This document shows positions 1 through 9,148 of a DNA stretch of 64,000 bases, one piece after another; the stretch's first letter is position 1; each line of letters starts with the position of its first letter. The stretch covers positions 12,299-76,298 of the forward strand of contig CAKOZV010000004.1 in the NCBI GenBank assembly GCA_934131695.1, read 5' to 3'. The stretch is from an uncultured Bacilli bacterium. GTDB lineage: Bacteria > Bacillota_I > Bacilli_A > RF39 > UBA660. The notes beneath the pieces are model-generated. The model was given only the letters and a program-made list of their open reading frames with translations. It was not told the DNA's origin and searched no databases. The translations under genes were made by a program, and so were the position numbers.

Positions 1-11
1 GAAATAAACAT

Positions 12-1460
12 TTACTTTTTAGGAAATTTAATTACTTTTGTTTTTACTTTTTCTTTTATATTTTCAAGTTTTTTTGCATAGTTTTCTCTAACTCCCTGAT
101 ATAGTGTTTCTTCTTCAAGAATTGCTTCCCTAAAATCAAAAGGTGTTATTATTTTTTTTTCATCTATTACAGCATATGCAAAAGCCCTACCTAAAATATT
201 AACAGCAAGAGCAGGATTAGAAATACTGTCTTGATAATTTCTATGTTCCTTACTGGTTAAATCAGTAAGTATCCCAATCATTTCATCAGAGTTCTTCAAT
301 TTTATTTTTAGATATTTTTCATAATTATCTTTCTTTGAAATTAAAATTTCACTCAAAGTTTCTTTATCTGGTTCAGAAACTGTAACAACGTTAAATCTTC
401 TCCTAAACGCCTTATCATTTAAAATAGTTCTATCATACTCTTCCTTAGTAGTAGCACCAATCATTTTAATTTTGCCATTACTTAAATACGGTTTTAAAAA
501 GTTAGCTACATCAATATTATCATTATTACAACTTCCCGCTCCCATAAGCATATGAATTTCATCTACAAAAACTATTAAATCATCATTATCTTCTAAAACG
601 GAAACTAATTTTTCCATTTTTTCTTCTAATTCTCCTCTATATCGTGTACTAGCAACTACCTTAGTTAAATCTAAACTAAAGATTTTTTTATTTTTTAATA
701 CTGCTGGTACCTTATTATTCTTAATTAGATAAGCTAATTTTTCTACAATTGCAGTTTTTCCCACTCCTGCTTCACCAATCAAAATGGCATTACCGGGTGA
801 AATTAAACTTGCCTCTAATTTTCTCACTTCTTTATCCCTTGAAATAATATCACTTGTACAAGGAGAAAGATATGTACCAAATTCTAATAATTTGTCAAAA
901 TTATTTTTATTAGGTAAAAAACTACAGTTAGTACCAATCATATCAGTCATAGAAGGAGCACCAATATAAATAGCAAAATCATCTCTTATTTTCTCAATAG
1001 AACGACCATTTTCTTTAAACAAAGAATTAATAACATCACTATTTATATAATAATCATACAAGCAGTTGGACATTAAGAGATTAGGTGTAGCATCTGCTAA
1101 AGGAACTGGTTCACTCAAACATTTTAAAAATTTATAACTATCTGAAAATAATGTTCTAAATTCTTCTTTATCAACATCTTCCAATTCTTCCAATGATATT
1201 TTTAAGTAATCAGTTACTAATTTTATAGTAATATCTTTATCTTTAAAAAAACAGGTTATATCATCATTAACAGTTAAACTTGCTAAAAATATAGCAATTG
1301 AATACTTATCTGTAGTTTGCATATTTTTAGACATAGAATGAGAATAATAAGTTAATTTTTTATCTTTAATTAAATTGTATATACTAAACATTTTATAAAT
1401 TGTTTTAATTAGATTTTTATCAGCTTTTTCACAAAATAACTCATATTCTTTATCAAACAT
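12..1460 (-). CDS. Single-ring AAA+ ATPase resembling the D1 ring of ClpC/ClpA/ClpB
   Basis: This 482-residue protein carries one AAA+ module: Walker A GEAGVGKT at about 229-236, Walker B VFVDEIH at about 297-303, sensor 1 GATT near 335 and an arginine finger RRR near 353. The region after Walker B, with its RYRGELEE segment near 273, matches the first ring of Clp unfoldases. There is no second (D2) ring, no ClpP-docking loop that I recognise, and the first 200 residues do not look like a standard Clp N-domain. Family knowledge suggests ATP-driven protein remodelling; the substrate is unknown. The gene starts 32 nt after ileS behind a GGGGGT ribosome binding site, so it probably shares the ileS transcript. 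The reading frame is complete, ending 12 nt from the window edge. Confidence 0.8.
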   Translation of the reverse strand: MFDKEYELFCEKADKNLIKTIYKMFSIYNLIKDKKLTYYSHSMSKNMQTTDKYSIAIFLASLTVNDDITCFFKDKDITIKLVTDYLKISLEELEDVDKEEFRTLFSDSYKFLKCLSEPVPLADATPNLLMSNCLYDYYINSDVINSLFKENGRSIEKIRDDFAIYIGAPSMTDMIGTNCSFLPNKNNFDKLLEFGTYLSPCTSDIISRDKEVRKLEASLISPGNAILIGEAGVGKTAIVEKLAYLIKNNKVPAVLKNKKIFSLDLTKVVASTRYRGELEEKMEKLVSVLEDNDDLIVFVDEIHMLMGAGSCNNDNIDVANFLKPYLSNGKIKMIGATTKEEYDRTILNDKAFRRRFNVVTVSEPDKETLSEILISKKDNYEKYLKIKLKNSDEMIGILTDLTSKEHRNYQDSISNPALAVNILGRAFAYAVIDEKKIITPFDFREAILEEETLYQGVRENYAKKLENIKEKVKTKVIKFPKK

Positions 1461-1491
1461 TAATTTTACCCCCTTACCAAAAGTAGAAAGA

Positions 1492-4400
1492 TTATATTCT
1501 TTCTACTCTTAATCCTACAATTACATCATTTAATTCTGTATTTTTTTCAATATTTTGATCTTCAACTAGAGAATCTGCTAATGTTTCATTTTTAATATAT
1601 TCATCATATAATGCTAACATCTTATCAAACATTTCATCTCCATGATAATATAGGTTAATATGATCAGTTATTACAAAGTCTGCTTCTTTTCTTAAGTTTT
1701 GTACTTTTCTTACTACTTCTCTAGCAAGTCCTTCTAATATTAAGTCTTCTGTTAATGATGTATCAAGAACAATACTTGTCTTGCCATTACTTGCAGCACA
1801 ATAACCTTTCTTATTCTTAAGAGTTGTTAATATCATATCTTCTGTAACATCAATTTCTTCTCCTAAGAAGTTCATCTTAAAGTATCCAGCCTTTATCTTA
1901 TTAACATCATTAATATCTAGCTTACTAACAGCTTCTTGAAAATCTTTCATCTTAGGTCCAAATACCTTACCTACTACTTTAAAGTTTGGCTTAACAATAT
2001 AATCCATATACTCAGTCATATCATCTTTATATACGATTTCTTTAATATTAAGTTCTTCTTTAATAATACTTTCAAAGTCTTCAATAACTGCTTCATCAAC
2101 AAGTGGTAAAATCATAAAGTTAAGAGGTTGTCTTACCTTGATAGCAGCATCTTCTCTAGCATTTCTTCCTAGACTACAAATATCTCTTACAAGTTCCATT
2201 CTCTGTTCTAAGTCTTTTGATAATAACTCTTCATCAACTTTAGGAAAGTCTTCTAAATGAACAGATGTCTTGCCTGTTAAATTTTGATAAATCTCTTCTG
2301 AAATATATGGTGTAACAGGTGCCGTTACTTTAGCTAAAGTTAGTAGTGTTTCATAAGTTGTTAAGTATACTGCTTTTTTATCTTCAGTTAATTCACTAGC
2401 CCAGAATCTTCTTCTATTACTTCTAATATACCAGTTAGAAAAGTCATCATTAATAAAGTCTACTATCTTATGAACAACAATATTAAGATCATACTTTTCA
2501 TAACCTTCAGTTACATCTTTAACCATATGATTAAGTCTAGATAATAACCATCTATCAGTTAAATCACGTTTAGCTACGGGAATATTATATTCTCTAGGAT
2601 CAATTTTATCAGCATTGGCATACATCTCAAAGAATGAGTAAGCATTTTTAAATGTTGATAAATATTTAGAATATACTTCTTTTAATCCATCATCATCAAA
2701 CTTTATAGGTGACCAAACTGGTGATACATAAGGTAAATAGAAACGAATTGTATCTGCTCCATACTTTTTCATAGTAGTAAATGGTTCTACAATATTTCCT
2801 TTACTCTTACTCATCTTTTTACCAAATTTATCTAATAACAAGTCATTTACTAAAACATTTTTATATGGTGCCTTACCAGTTACAAAAGTTGATATTAATA
2901 ATAAGGTATAGAACCATCCTCTTGTTTGATCAATTCCTTCACAGATAAAGTTAGCTGGGAACTGTTCTTCAAATAATTCTTTATTTTCAAATGGATAATG
3001 ATATTGAGCAAAAGGCATAGAACCAGAATCAAACCAGCAATCAATTACCTCTTTAACTCTTGACATTTCCTTACCACAATCTGGACAAGTAATATGAACA
3101 TTATCAACATATGGTCTATGTAAATCAATAGATTCATCTATTTCTTCAATAGATTTTTCTACTAATTCTTTACGAGAACCAATCATCTCCATATGACCAC
3201 AAGAACATCTCCAAAGTGGTAATGGTGTCCCCCAATAACGATTTCTTGAAATTGCCCAATCATTCATATTTAATAACCAGTTACCAAATCTTTTTTCTCC
3301 TACAAATTTAGGATACCAATTAACACCATTATTATTTTTAACTACTTGATCTTTTAATTTAGTAACTTCCAAATAATATGATGGTTTAGCATAGTATAGA
3401 AGTGGTGTTCCACAACGCCAACAATGTGGATAGTCATGTTTTATTTTTTCTTTCTTAAATAGTTTATCATTTTCTTTTAAGTATTTAATAACATCTATAT
3501 CTACATCAAAAACATTTCTACCTTTCCAAAGTCCAGCCGTATAACATCCATCTTCACCTACTGGATTTAATACTGGTAAATTATATTTCTTACCAACATT
3601 ATAATCATCTTGTCCAAAAGCAGGTGCAATATGAACAATACCAGTTCCAGCATCCATTGTTACATAGTCATCTACAGTTACAAAGAAAGCTTTCTTATCT
3701 ACTTTAAGACTTGGTATTAACTGTTCATATTCCATATATTCTAAGTTCTTACCACTATACTCTTCTAAGACTGTATAGTCATCTCCTAATACTTTGTTAG
3801 CTAAAGCTTTAGCTACAATAAACTTAGTACCACGACTTTCAGCTAAAATATATAATTCTTTAGGATTAACACATAAAGCCACATTACTAATTAAAGTCCA
3901 AGGAGTAGTAGTCCAAACTAGAAAGTAAACATTTTCATCCTTCTTTTTCATTGGAACAATAACTGTATTAGCTGTAACTTCTTTATATCCTTGAGCAACT
4001 TCATGAGAAGCTAGTCCTGTCCCACATCTAGTACAAAATGGTAATATTTTATGTCCTTCATAGAATAATCCTTCATCAAAGAATTTCTTTAGTATCCACC
4101 ACTCTGTTTCAATATAATTATTATCATAAGTAACATAAGGATGCTCTAAGTCAATAAACTGTCCCATTTCTTTAGTAAGATCAGAGAAAGCTTTTTCATT
4201 CTTCCAAACACTTTCCTTACATTTTTTATTAAACTCTTCTATACCATATTCTTCAATATCTTTTTTAGAGTTAAAACCTAATTCCTTTTCAACTTGTAAT
4301 TCTACAGGAAGACCATGAGTATCCCAACCTACTTTTCTTAAGACACGATATCCTTGCATAGTTTTATATTTACAAAATGTATCTTTTAAGAATTTAGCCA

Positions 4401-4578
4401 TCATATGATGAAGTCCTGGCATTCCATTAGCAGTAGCAGGTCCATCATAGAAAACAAAGTTCTCACAGTCTTTTCTATTATCAATACATTTCTTTAAGAT
4501 ATCTTCATTTTCCCATTCTTTAGCAATTTCTAATTCAATATTATGTACATCGCCTTTTTTTAATTCTTTAAATTCCAT
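1492..4578 (-). CDS. ileS: Isoleucyl-tRNA synthetase (long, type 2-like)
   Basis: This cytoplasmic class I synthetase charges tRNA-Ile. At 1028 residues it is longer than classical bacterial IleRS. The HIGH-type motif appears as GLHH at residues 55-58, within NGMPGLHHMM, as in the IleRS branch common in Bacteroidetes and many anaerobic Bacillota. The KMSKS loop is exact at 588-592. The tryptophan-rich catalytic core, the CP1 editing region and a C-terminal anticodon-binding region are all present. The start ATG follows an AAGGAGG site 7 nt upstream. A T-box leader directly upstream places expression under control of uncharged tRNA-Ile. Type 2 enzymes are often mupirocin-tolerant, but that is inference here. 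Confidence 0.97.
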   Translation of the reverse strand: MEFKELKKGDVHNIELEIAKEWENEDILKKCIDNRKDCENFVFYDGPATANGMPGLHHMMAKFLKDTFCKYKTMQGYRVLRKVGWDTHGLPVELQVEKELGFNSKKDIEEYGIEEFNKKCKESVWKNEKAFSDLTKEMGQFIDLEHPYVTYDNNYIETEWWILKKFFDEGLFYEGHKILPFCTRCGTGLASHEVAQGYKEVTANTVIVPMKKKDENVYFLVWTTTPWTLISNVALCVNPKELYILAESRGTKFIVAKALANKVLGDDYTVLEEYSGKNLEYMEYEQLIPSLKVDKKAFFVTVDDYVTMDAGTGIVHIAPAFGQDDYNVGKKYNLPVLNPVGEDGCYTAGLWKGRNVFDVDIDVIKYLKENDKLFKKEKIKHDYPHCWRCGTPLLYYAKPSYYLEVTKLKDQVVKNNNGVNWYPKFVGEKRFGNWLLNMNDWAISRNRYWGTPLPLWRCSCGHMEMIGSRKELVEKSIEEIDESIDLHRPYVDNVHITCPDCGKEMSRVKEVIDCWFDSGSMPFAQYHYPFENKELFEEQFPANFICEGIDQTRGWFYTLLLISTFVTGKAPYKNVLVNDLLLDKFGKKMSKSKGNIVEPFTTMKKYGADTIRFYLPYVSPVWSPIKFDDDGLKEVYSKYLSTFKNAYSFFEMYANADKIDPREYNIPVAKRDLTDRWLLSRLNHMVKDVTEGYEKYDLNIVVHKIVDFINDDFSNWYIRSNRRRFWASELTEDKKAVYLTTYETLLTLAKVTAPVTPYISEEIYQNLTGKTSVHLEDFPKVDEELLSKDLEQRMELVRDICSLGRNAREDAAIKVRQPLNFMILPLVDEAVIEDFESIIKEELNIKEIVYKDDMTEYMDYIVKPNFKVVGKVFGPKMKDFQEAVSKLDINDVNKIKAGYFKMNFLGEEIDVTEDMILTTLKNKKGYCAASNGKTSIVLDTSLTEDLILEGLAREVVRKVQNLRKEADFVITDHINLYYHGDEMFDKMLALYDEYIKNETLADSLVEDQNIEKNTELNDVIVGLRVERI

Positions 4579-4597
4579 AGTATTTCCTCCTTATAAC

Positions 4598-4815
4598 AAA
4601 AAAATCTATGCTGAAAGGACGAATATTTACGTGGTACCACCTTTCTTCATAGATTAATCTATCTTATTCTAGTTAACGTCTAGTCCCCGTCTTTATCTTA
4701 TCCATAAAGCACAACTTGAAAGTGATCTAAAATAAGTTCCATCTTCTTTTTCACCAACCAAGAAGTCTCTACTAATTTCCCTTATTTCCGTCTTTCGCAC
4801 TTGTTTTTCTTAATT
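4598..4815 (-). promoter_or_regulatory. T-box leader of ileS
   Basis: The T-box antiterminator core GGTGGTACCACG lies at 4630-4641 read on the minus strand. The competing terminator pairs 4640-4652 with 4606-4618 and ends in a run of seven U at 4598-4604. Upstream, a GGTTGGTGAAA distal-loop motif and a following GAAC mark stem I. The likely specifier is ATC (4724-4726 on the plus strand as GAT) followed by a purine, which fits isoleucine. Uncharged tRNA-Ile would favour the antiterminator and turn ileS on. Confidence 0.93.
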
Positions 4816-4844
4816 AATATACCATTATATTTAGTATATATCAA
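4816..4844 (-). promoter_or_regulatory. Sigma-A-type promoter of the ileS T-box transcript
   Basis: On the minus strand TTGATA (4839-4844) is followed by a 17-nt spacer and TATATT (4816-4821) with an extended TGG just before the -10. It lies immediately upstream of the T-box. Confidence 0.7.
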
Positions 4845-4881
4845 GCCTTTTTCTCCATAATTTTTATATCATCTAACTACA

Positions 4882-5529
4882 TTAATTAATAAAACAGTTA
4901 TTAAAAGTTATAGTTCTTACTATATTATTTTTCTTAGGAGTATACTTAGTAAAAGTTCCACTTATAGTTATAGTATCACCTTTACTATAGTTCTTTAACT
5001 TAGATATGTTTTTCAAGTAAAACTCTGCCTTTGTAGTATAATTACCACCATCTTTATCTTCATAGATAAGGACTATTTTCTTATTAGTCTTATCAATAGA
5101 ATCTATCTTACCAGTAACTATAAAAAACTGTTTATAAGAGTTTTTCAATGCTTCTTTTGGATTATTTCTAAAAGAAATACCTAACTCTTCTACGGTAGTA
5201 GCCTTAGTTGTTGGATCATACTTAAGTGTCCAGCTACCTACTACTGTAGTATTTCTTCCATCTTTAACACGATATTTAATAACTTTATACCCTAAACCAT
5301 AATATTCTTTAGTTCCACCATCATTATGAGTTTTTACTTTAACTGCAAGAAATGGTCCTACACTAGTATAATTTGCTATTAAAATATCTATAAATATAAG
5401 AGTTCCTAATACTAAAGCTACTATCATGATAATAGTAAACTTTTTCTTTAACTTCTTTTCTTCATCAATAGTTACATAATTACTATCATCAAAACCACTA
5501 TGATTATCATTTTCTAGTTTTAATCCCAT
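4882..5529 (-). CDS. Membrane-anchored protein with OB-fold-like C-terminus
   Basis: A 215-residue protein with a short charged N-terminus, one transmembrane helix at about 31-53 and an extracytoplasmic remainder. The last 75 residues (GKIDSIDK..., then KGDTITISGTFTKY) look like the tRNA_anti-like OB-fold seen in small envelope proteins. No catalytic motif is visible. It overlaps the ligA stop by a few bases and is the last gene of the pcrA-ligA run, so it is likely co-transcribed. The function is unknown. Confidence 0.7.
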   Translation of the reverse strand: MGLKLENDNHSGFDDSNYVTIDEEKKLKKKFTIIMIVALVLGTLIFIDILIANYTSVGPFLAVKVKTHNDGGTKEYYGLGYKVIKYRVKDGRNTTVVGSWTLKYDPTTKATTVEELGISFRNNPKEALKNSYKQFFIVTGKIDSIDKTNKKIVLIYEDKDGGNYTTKAEFYLKNISKLKNYSKGDTITISGTFTKYTPKKNNIVRTITFNNCFIN

Positions 5530-5530
5530 A

Positions 5531-7534
5531 CTACATATTTTCCTTTCTTAACTTATCTAAGAACTCTTGTTCACTCCAAATAGGAATACCAAGTAATTTT
5601 GCTTTATCATATTTACTACCCGGATTTTCTCCTACTATTACTACATCAGTTTTAGATGAGACACTTTCAATACACTTTCCACCTCTAGTAACAATATTGT
5701 CTTTTGCTACATCTCTAGTTAATTCTTTTAAGGTTCCTGTTAAAACAAATCTTTTACCAGCAAAGTTTTCATCTAAGACTTTCTTCTTACCAAGATATTT
5801 CATATTAAGTCCTAACTCTTTTAACTTATTAATTAATTCTAAATTAGTAGAGTCGCTAAAATATTCTACCACACAACTAGCAATAATGGAACCAATATCA
5901 TCAATATCTGTTAATTCGTCTAGAGTTGCTTTAGATAACTCATCCATAGTTTCAAACTTTTCAGCTAATATCTTAGCTTTTTCTTTACCAACATGAGGAA
6001 TACCTAAACCAAACAATAATCTTTCTAAAGAGTTTTTCTTACTTTCTTCTATTGCCTCAAGTAATTTACTAATAGACTTTTCTCCATATCCTTCTAAGTT
6101 TACTAAATCCTCTTTATGATTATTTAATAAATATATATCACTAATATCTCTTATAAAGTGAAAGTTATAAAGGTCTTCCATTATTTGATCTCCTAGTCCC
6201 TGAATGTTCATTGCACCTTTTGAGACAAAATGAATAAAACTTTCAACATGTCTTGCTGGACATAACTTATTAGGACAATAGTAATCTACTTGTTCATCCT
6301 TTTTTACTAACTTAGTACCACAGATAGGACACTCACTAATCATTACAAAGTCTTTTTCAGATCCTGTTCTTCTTTCTTTTTTAGCTTCTACTACTTCTGG
6401 AATTACATCTCCTGCTTTTCTAATAGATACTATATCTCCTATTTTTAAGTCTTTTTCTTTAACATACATATCATTATGAAGAGTAGCTCTTGAGATAGTA
6501 CTACCCATTACAATAACTGGTTCTAAAATTGCATTAGGAGTTATTTGCCCAGTTCTTCCTACTGTAAAGATAATATCCTTTAACTTAGTTAATACCTCGG
6601 TAGCAGGAAATTTATAAGCAATAGCCCACCTAGGAGTCTTAGCAGTATAACCTAGTTTTTGTTGAGTTTCAATAGAATCAACTTTTATAACAATTCCATC
6701 AATATCATAAGGAAGACTATCTCTAATAGCTGCTTTTTCATGAATATAAGCCATTACTTCAGCTATATTTTTTACTACTTTATTATTAGGATTAGTCTTA
6801 AATCCTAGCTTATTAAAATATTCTAAGGCCTCATGATGAGTCTTAATTCCATAGTCTAAAGGATTTGGTAAATGATACAAAAAAGCATCCAAGTTACGCT
6901 TAGCAGCTACCTTAGAATCTAATTGTCTAATAGAACCAGCAGCTGCATTTCTAGTATTCTGTAATAAAGGAAGATTCTTTTCTTTTCTTTCTTCATTTAA
7001 TCTTTTTAAAGTTTCTTTTCCCATAAATATTTCCCCACGTACTTCAATAGTCACTGGTTCTTTTAATTTAAGAGGAATACTTTTAATGGTTTTAACATTA
7101 TGCGTAATATCTTCTCCTACTACTCCATTACCTCTAGTAGATGCTAATACAAGAATACCATCTTCATAATGAAGAGAAACTGATAAACCATCTATCTTTA
7201 ATTCACAAACATACTCTGGATGAAATCCATTAGCTTCTATTCTCTTTAGAAAAGCAAGTATCTCTTCTTCACTAAAAACATCTCCTAAAGAAAGCATAGG
7301 AATAGTATGTTCAACTTTCTTAAATGATTCAATAACTTCTCCCCCAACATGTAAAGTAGGAGAATCATTTCTTTTCCAGTCTGGATGATTTTTCTCAATA
7401 GTCTCTAATTCTCTTAGATACTTATCAAATTCCTGATCTGTAATAGTTGGATTATCTTTTACATAATAGTTATAATTAGCATCATTTAAGATATCTATTA
7501 ATTCATTCATTCTCTCTATTGATTCTTGTATCAT
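5531..7534 (-). CDS. ligA: NAD-dependent DNA ligase
   Basis: This enzyme seals nicks in replication and repair using NAD+. At 667 residues it has the usual LigA length and order: adenylation domain with the KIDG nucleotidylated lysine at K113, OB fold, four-cysteine zinc finger (CPIC...CPNKLC), helix-hairpin-helix repeats and a C-terminal BRCT domain (the VSSKTDVVIVGENPGSKYDKA region). The start ATG follows GAGGTG. It lies downstream of pcrA in the same direction, as in Bacillus, with two unrelated genes inserted between them. Confidence 0.98.
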   Translation of the reverse strand: MIQESIERMNELIDILNDANYNYYVKDNPTITDQEFDKYLRELETIEKNHPDWKRNDSPTLHVGGEVIESFKKVEHTIPMLSLGDVFSEEEILAFLKRIEANGFHPEYVCELKIDGLSVSLHYEDGILVLASTRGNGVVGEDITHNVKTIKSIPLKLKEPVTIEVRGEIFMGKETLKRLNEERKEKNLPLLQNTRNAAAGSIRQLDSKVAAKRNLDAFLYHLPNPLDYGIKTHHEALEYFNKLGFKTNPNNKVVKNIAEVMAYIHEKAAIRDSLPYDIDGIVIKVDSIETQQKLGYTAKTPRWAIAYKFPATEVLTKLKDIIFTVGRTGQITPNAILEPVIVMGSTISRATLHNDMYVKEKDLKIGDIVSIRKAGDVIPEVVEAKKERRTGSEKDFVMISECPICGTKLVKKDEQVDYYCPNKLCPARHVESFIHFVSKGAMNIQGLGDQIMEDLYNFHFIRDISDIYLLNNHKEDLVNLEGYGEKSISKLLEAIEESKKNSLERLLFGLGIPHVGKEKAKILAEKFETMDELSKATLDELTDIDDIGSIIASCVVEYFSDSTNLELINKLKELGLNMKYLGKKKVLDENFAGKRFVLTGTLKELTRDVAKDNIVTRGGKCIESVSSKTDVVIVGENPGSKYDKAKLLGIPIWSEQEFLDKLRKENM

Positions 7535-7546
7535 AGTTTTTCACCT

Positions 7547-8443
7547 CTACCATAGTTTATTTGGATAAATATTTTCTTTTATTAATTCATCTATTGCCTT
7601 AACTACCTCTTCTTTATCTTCTTTATAAGTAACTCCATGCCAAATAGCATTTGTACTTAATAAATCAACTTCTACTCTACCTTCTTTTATAGCATCTTTA
7701 ACTACATCTGGTATTAGAAATTCACATTTAGATAAATCATTCTTATTAGCTTCTAGAAATTTCGTTAATTTTTCTTCTAAGTATGCAAATATCTTTGGTG
7801 TAAATAATAGTAAATTCATTGAGACTAGTGAATCATCTTCCACTGTAAACTCAGTGTCTCCATCTAATGGTCTTGCAATTATTCTATTATCAATTCTTTC
7901 AACACTACTCTCGATTAAATCTTTTAATTTTCCATTTTCTTCTCTACAAATTCCTCTTTTAGCCGCTCCATTAGGACTAAGTGTTTTACTAACTTTATAA
8001 CCTACTACAGCATAATGTTTATCATCAATTTTATCTAAGTATTTACTAGCTACCATATAGGCATCTCTTCCATAAAAATCATCTGCATTAATAATAGCAA
8101 AAGGTGTTTTTACTTTATCTTTTGCACATAATATAGCATGCCCTGTTCCTAATGGTTTTACTCTTGTTTTTAAACCAGAATAATTTTCTCTTAAGTTAGA
8201 GTCATCTTGAAAAACATATTCTGTTTCAATATATGGTTCTACTCTTTTCCCAATTGTTTCTTTAAATATGTCATAATTTTCTTCTTTAATAATAAAGACA
8301 ATTTTAGTAAATCCTGCTAACTTTGCATCATAAACTGAATAGTCTATTAAAAACTCTCCATTAGGACCCATTGGTTCTATTTGTTTAAGTCCTCCAAATC
8401 GACTACCCATTCCAGCAGCCATTACTAACAATGTTTTTTGCAT
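7547..8443 (-). CDS. Sugar-phosphate nucleotidyltransferase-like protein
   Basis: A 298-residue cytoplasmic protein with the NTP-transferase signature at its start: AAGMGSRFGGLKQ at residues 9-21, followed by a G-PNG-FLIDYSVYDA segment and a metal-binding NADD near 118. The family transfers NMP to sugar phosphates for cell-wall or capsule precursors. The substrate cannot be told from sequence. It begins inside the 3' end of the upstream gene with a 19-nt overlap, so the pair is translationally coupled. It is not a typical GalU or RmlA and may be one of the poorly characterised clade often called simply nucleotidyltransferase. Confidence 0.8.
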   Translation of the reverse strand: MQKTLLVMAAGMGSRFGGLKQIEPMGPNGEFLIDYSVYDAKLAGFTKIVFIIKEENYDIFKETIGKRVEPYIETEYVFQDDSNLRENYSGLKTRVKPLGTGHAILCAKDKVKTPFAIINADDFYGRDAYMVASKYLDKIDDKHYAVVGYKVSKTLSPNGAAKRGICREENGKLKDLIESSVERIDNRIIARPLDGDTEFTVEDDSLVSMNLLLFTPKIFAYLEEKLTKFLEANKNDLSKCEFLIPDVVKDAIKEGRVEVDLLSTNAIWHGVTYKEDKEEVVKAIDELIKENIYPNKLW

Positions 8444-9135
8444 AAAATCTTTCTACCCTTCTTTTCTCTTTCTATTTTTTTATCAATGGTAACTAAACCT
8501 TCTAATAAATCATCAAACTCTTTACTTTTTTCTTCTTTACCAGTTAAAAAGTCTCTACTCTTAACAATATATTTCTCATTTTCTTTAACTACAGCTAGCA
8601 TCATTGAATCATTATCAGATACTTTTTTCATAATATTAGGAAACATTGAAAATATACTTGCCGTTCTTTCACTTACCTTATTAATTGATAACTTTTGATA
8701 ATTATCATCAGCCTTTAGAAAGCTACAAGCACCTTTTAATAATACCAAACTATATTCTTTATTTAAATTAGCATTTATTATATCAATAGAACGCTCTACG
8801 TCTTTTCCATACCAAGCTAAATAGTCATTTAAATTAGTAAGTGTATTAACTAATGAATCACCTTGTACTAAAGCAGTTGTACATTCAGTTTTCTTCTTAC
8901 CAGTTTTTCTTATCTTAGCTGTAAACAAATCATCATCTAATGAATAACTTACTATTAATTTTTTATCATTTAATATATTACCCTTAACTACTAAAAATCT
9001 ATTAAATGCAAATAAATCATTTTTACTTAATTCAATTTCACTATTTCCACAGTTACTAACTAATCTTCCTTCTAAGCAATGCACTAAATTTTTACTTACC
9101 TCTAATTGATATCCTTGTCTTATTTTATTTTCCAT
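8425..9135 (-). CDS. Protein of unknown function between pcrA and the nucleotidyltransferase
   Basis: I do not recognise this 236-residue protein. It is soluble, with no signal or membrane helix, and is rich in lysine and acidic residues. The first third is probably beta-rich and the C-terminus is strongly basic (KKIEREKKGRKILCKKHC). The start follows an AGGAGGG site. It lies 14 nt after pcrA and overlaps the downstream nucleotidyltransferase by 19 nt, so the two probably act together. A domain feeding that enzyme is possible but is only inference from coupling. Confidence 0.6.
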   Translation of the reverse strand: MENKIRQGYQLEVSKNLVHCLEGRLVSNCGNSEIELSKNDLFAFNRFLVVKGNILNDKKLIVSYSLDDDLFTAKIRKTGKKKTECTTALVQGDSLVNTLTNLNDYLAWYGKDVERSIDIINANLNKEYSLVLLKGACSFLKADDNYQKLSINKVSERTASIFSMFPNIMKKVSDNDSMMLAVVKENEKYIVKSRDFLTGKEEKSKEFDDLLEGLVTIDKKIEREKKGRKILCKKHC

Positions 9136-9148
9136 TTCTTAAACCCTC

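Noticed and set aside
784..969. Plus-strand frame within the AAA+ gene
   Set aside because: Antisense shadow of a clear protein-coding gene with no ribosome binding site.
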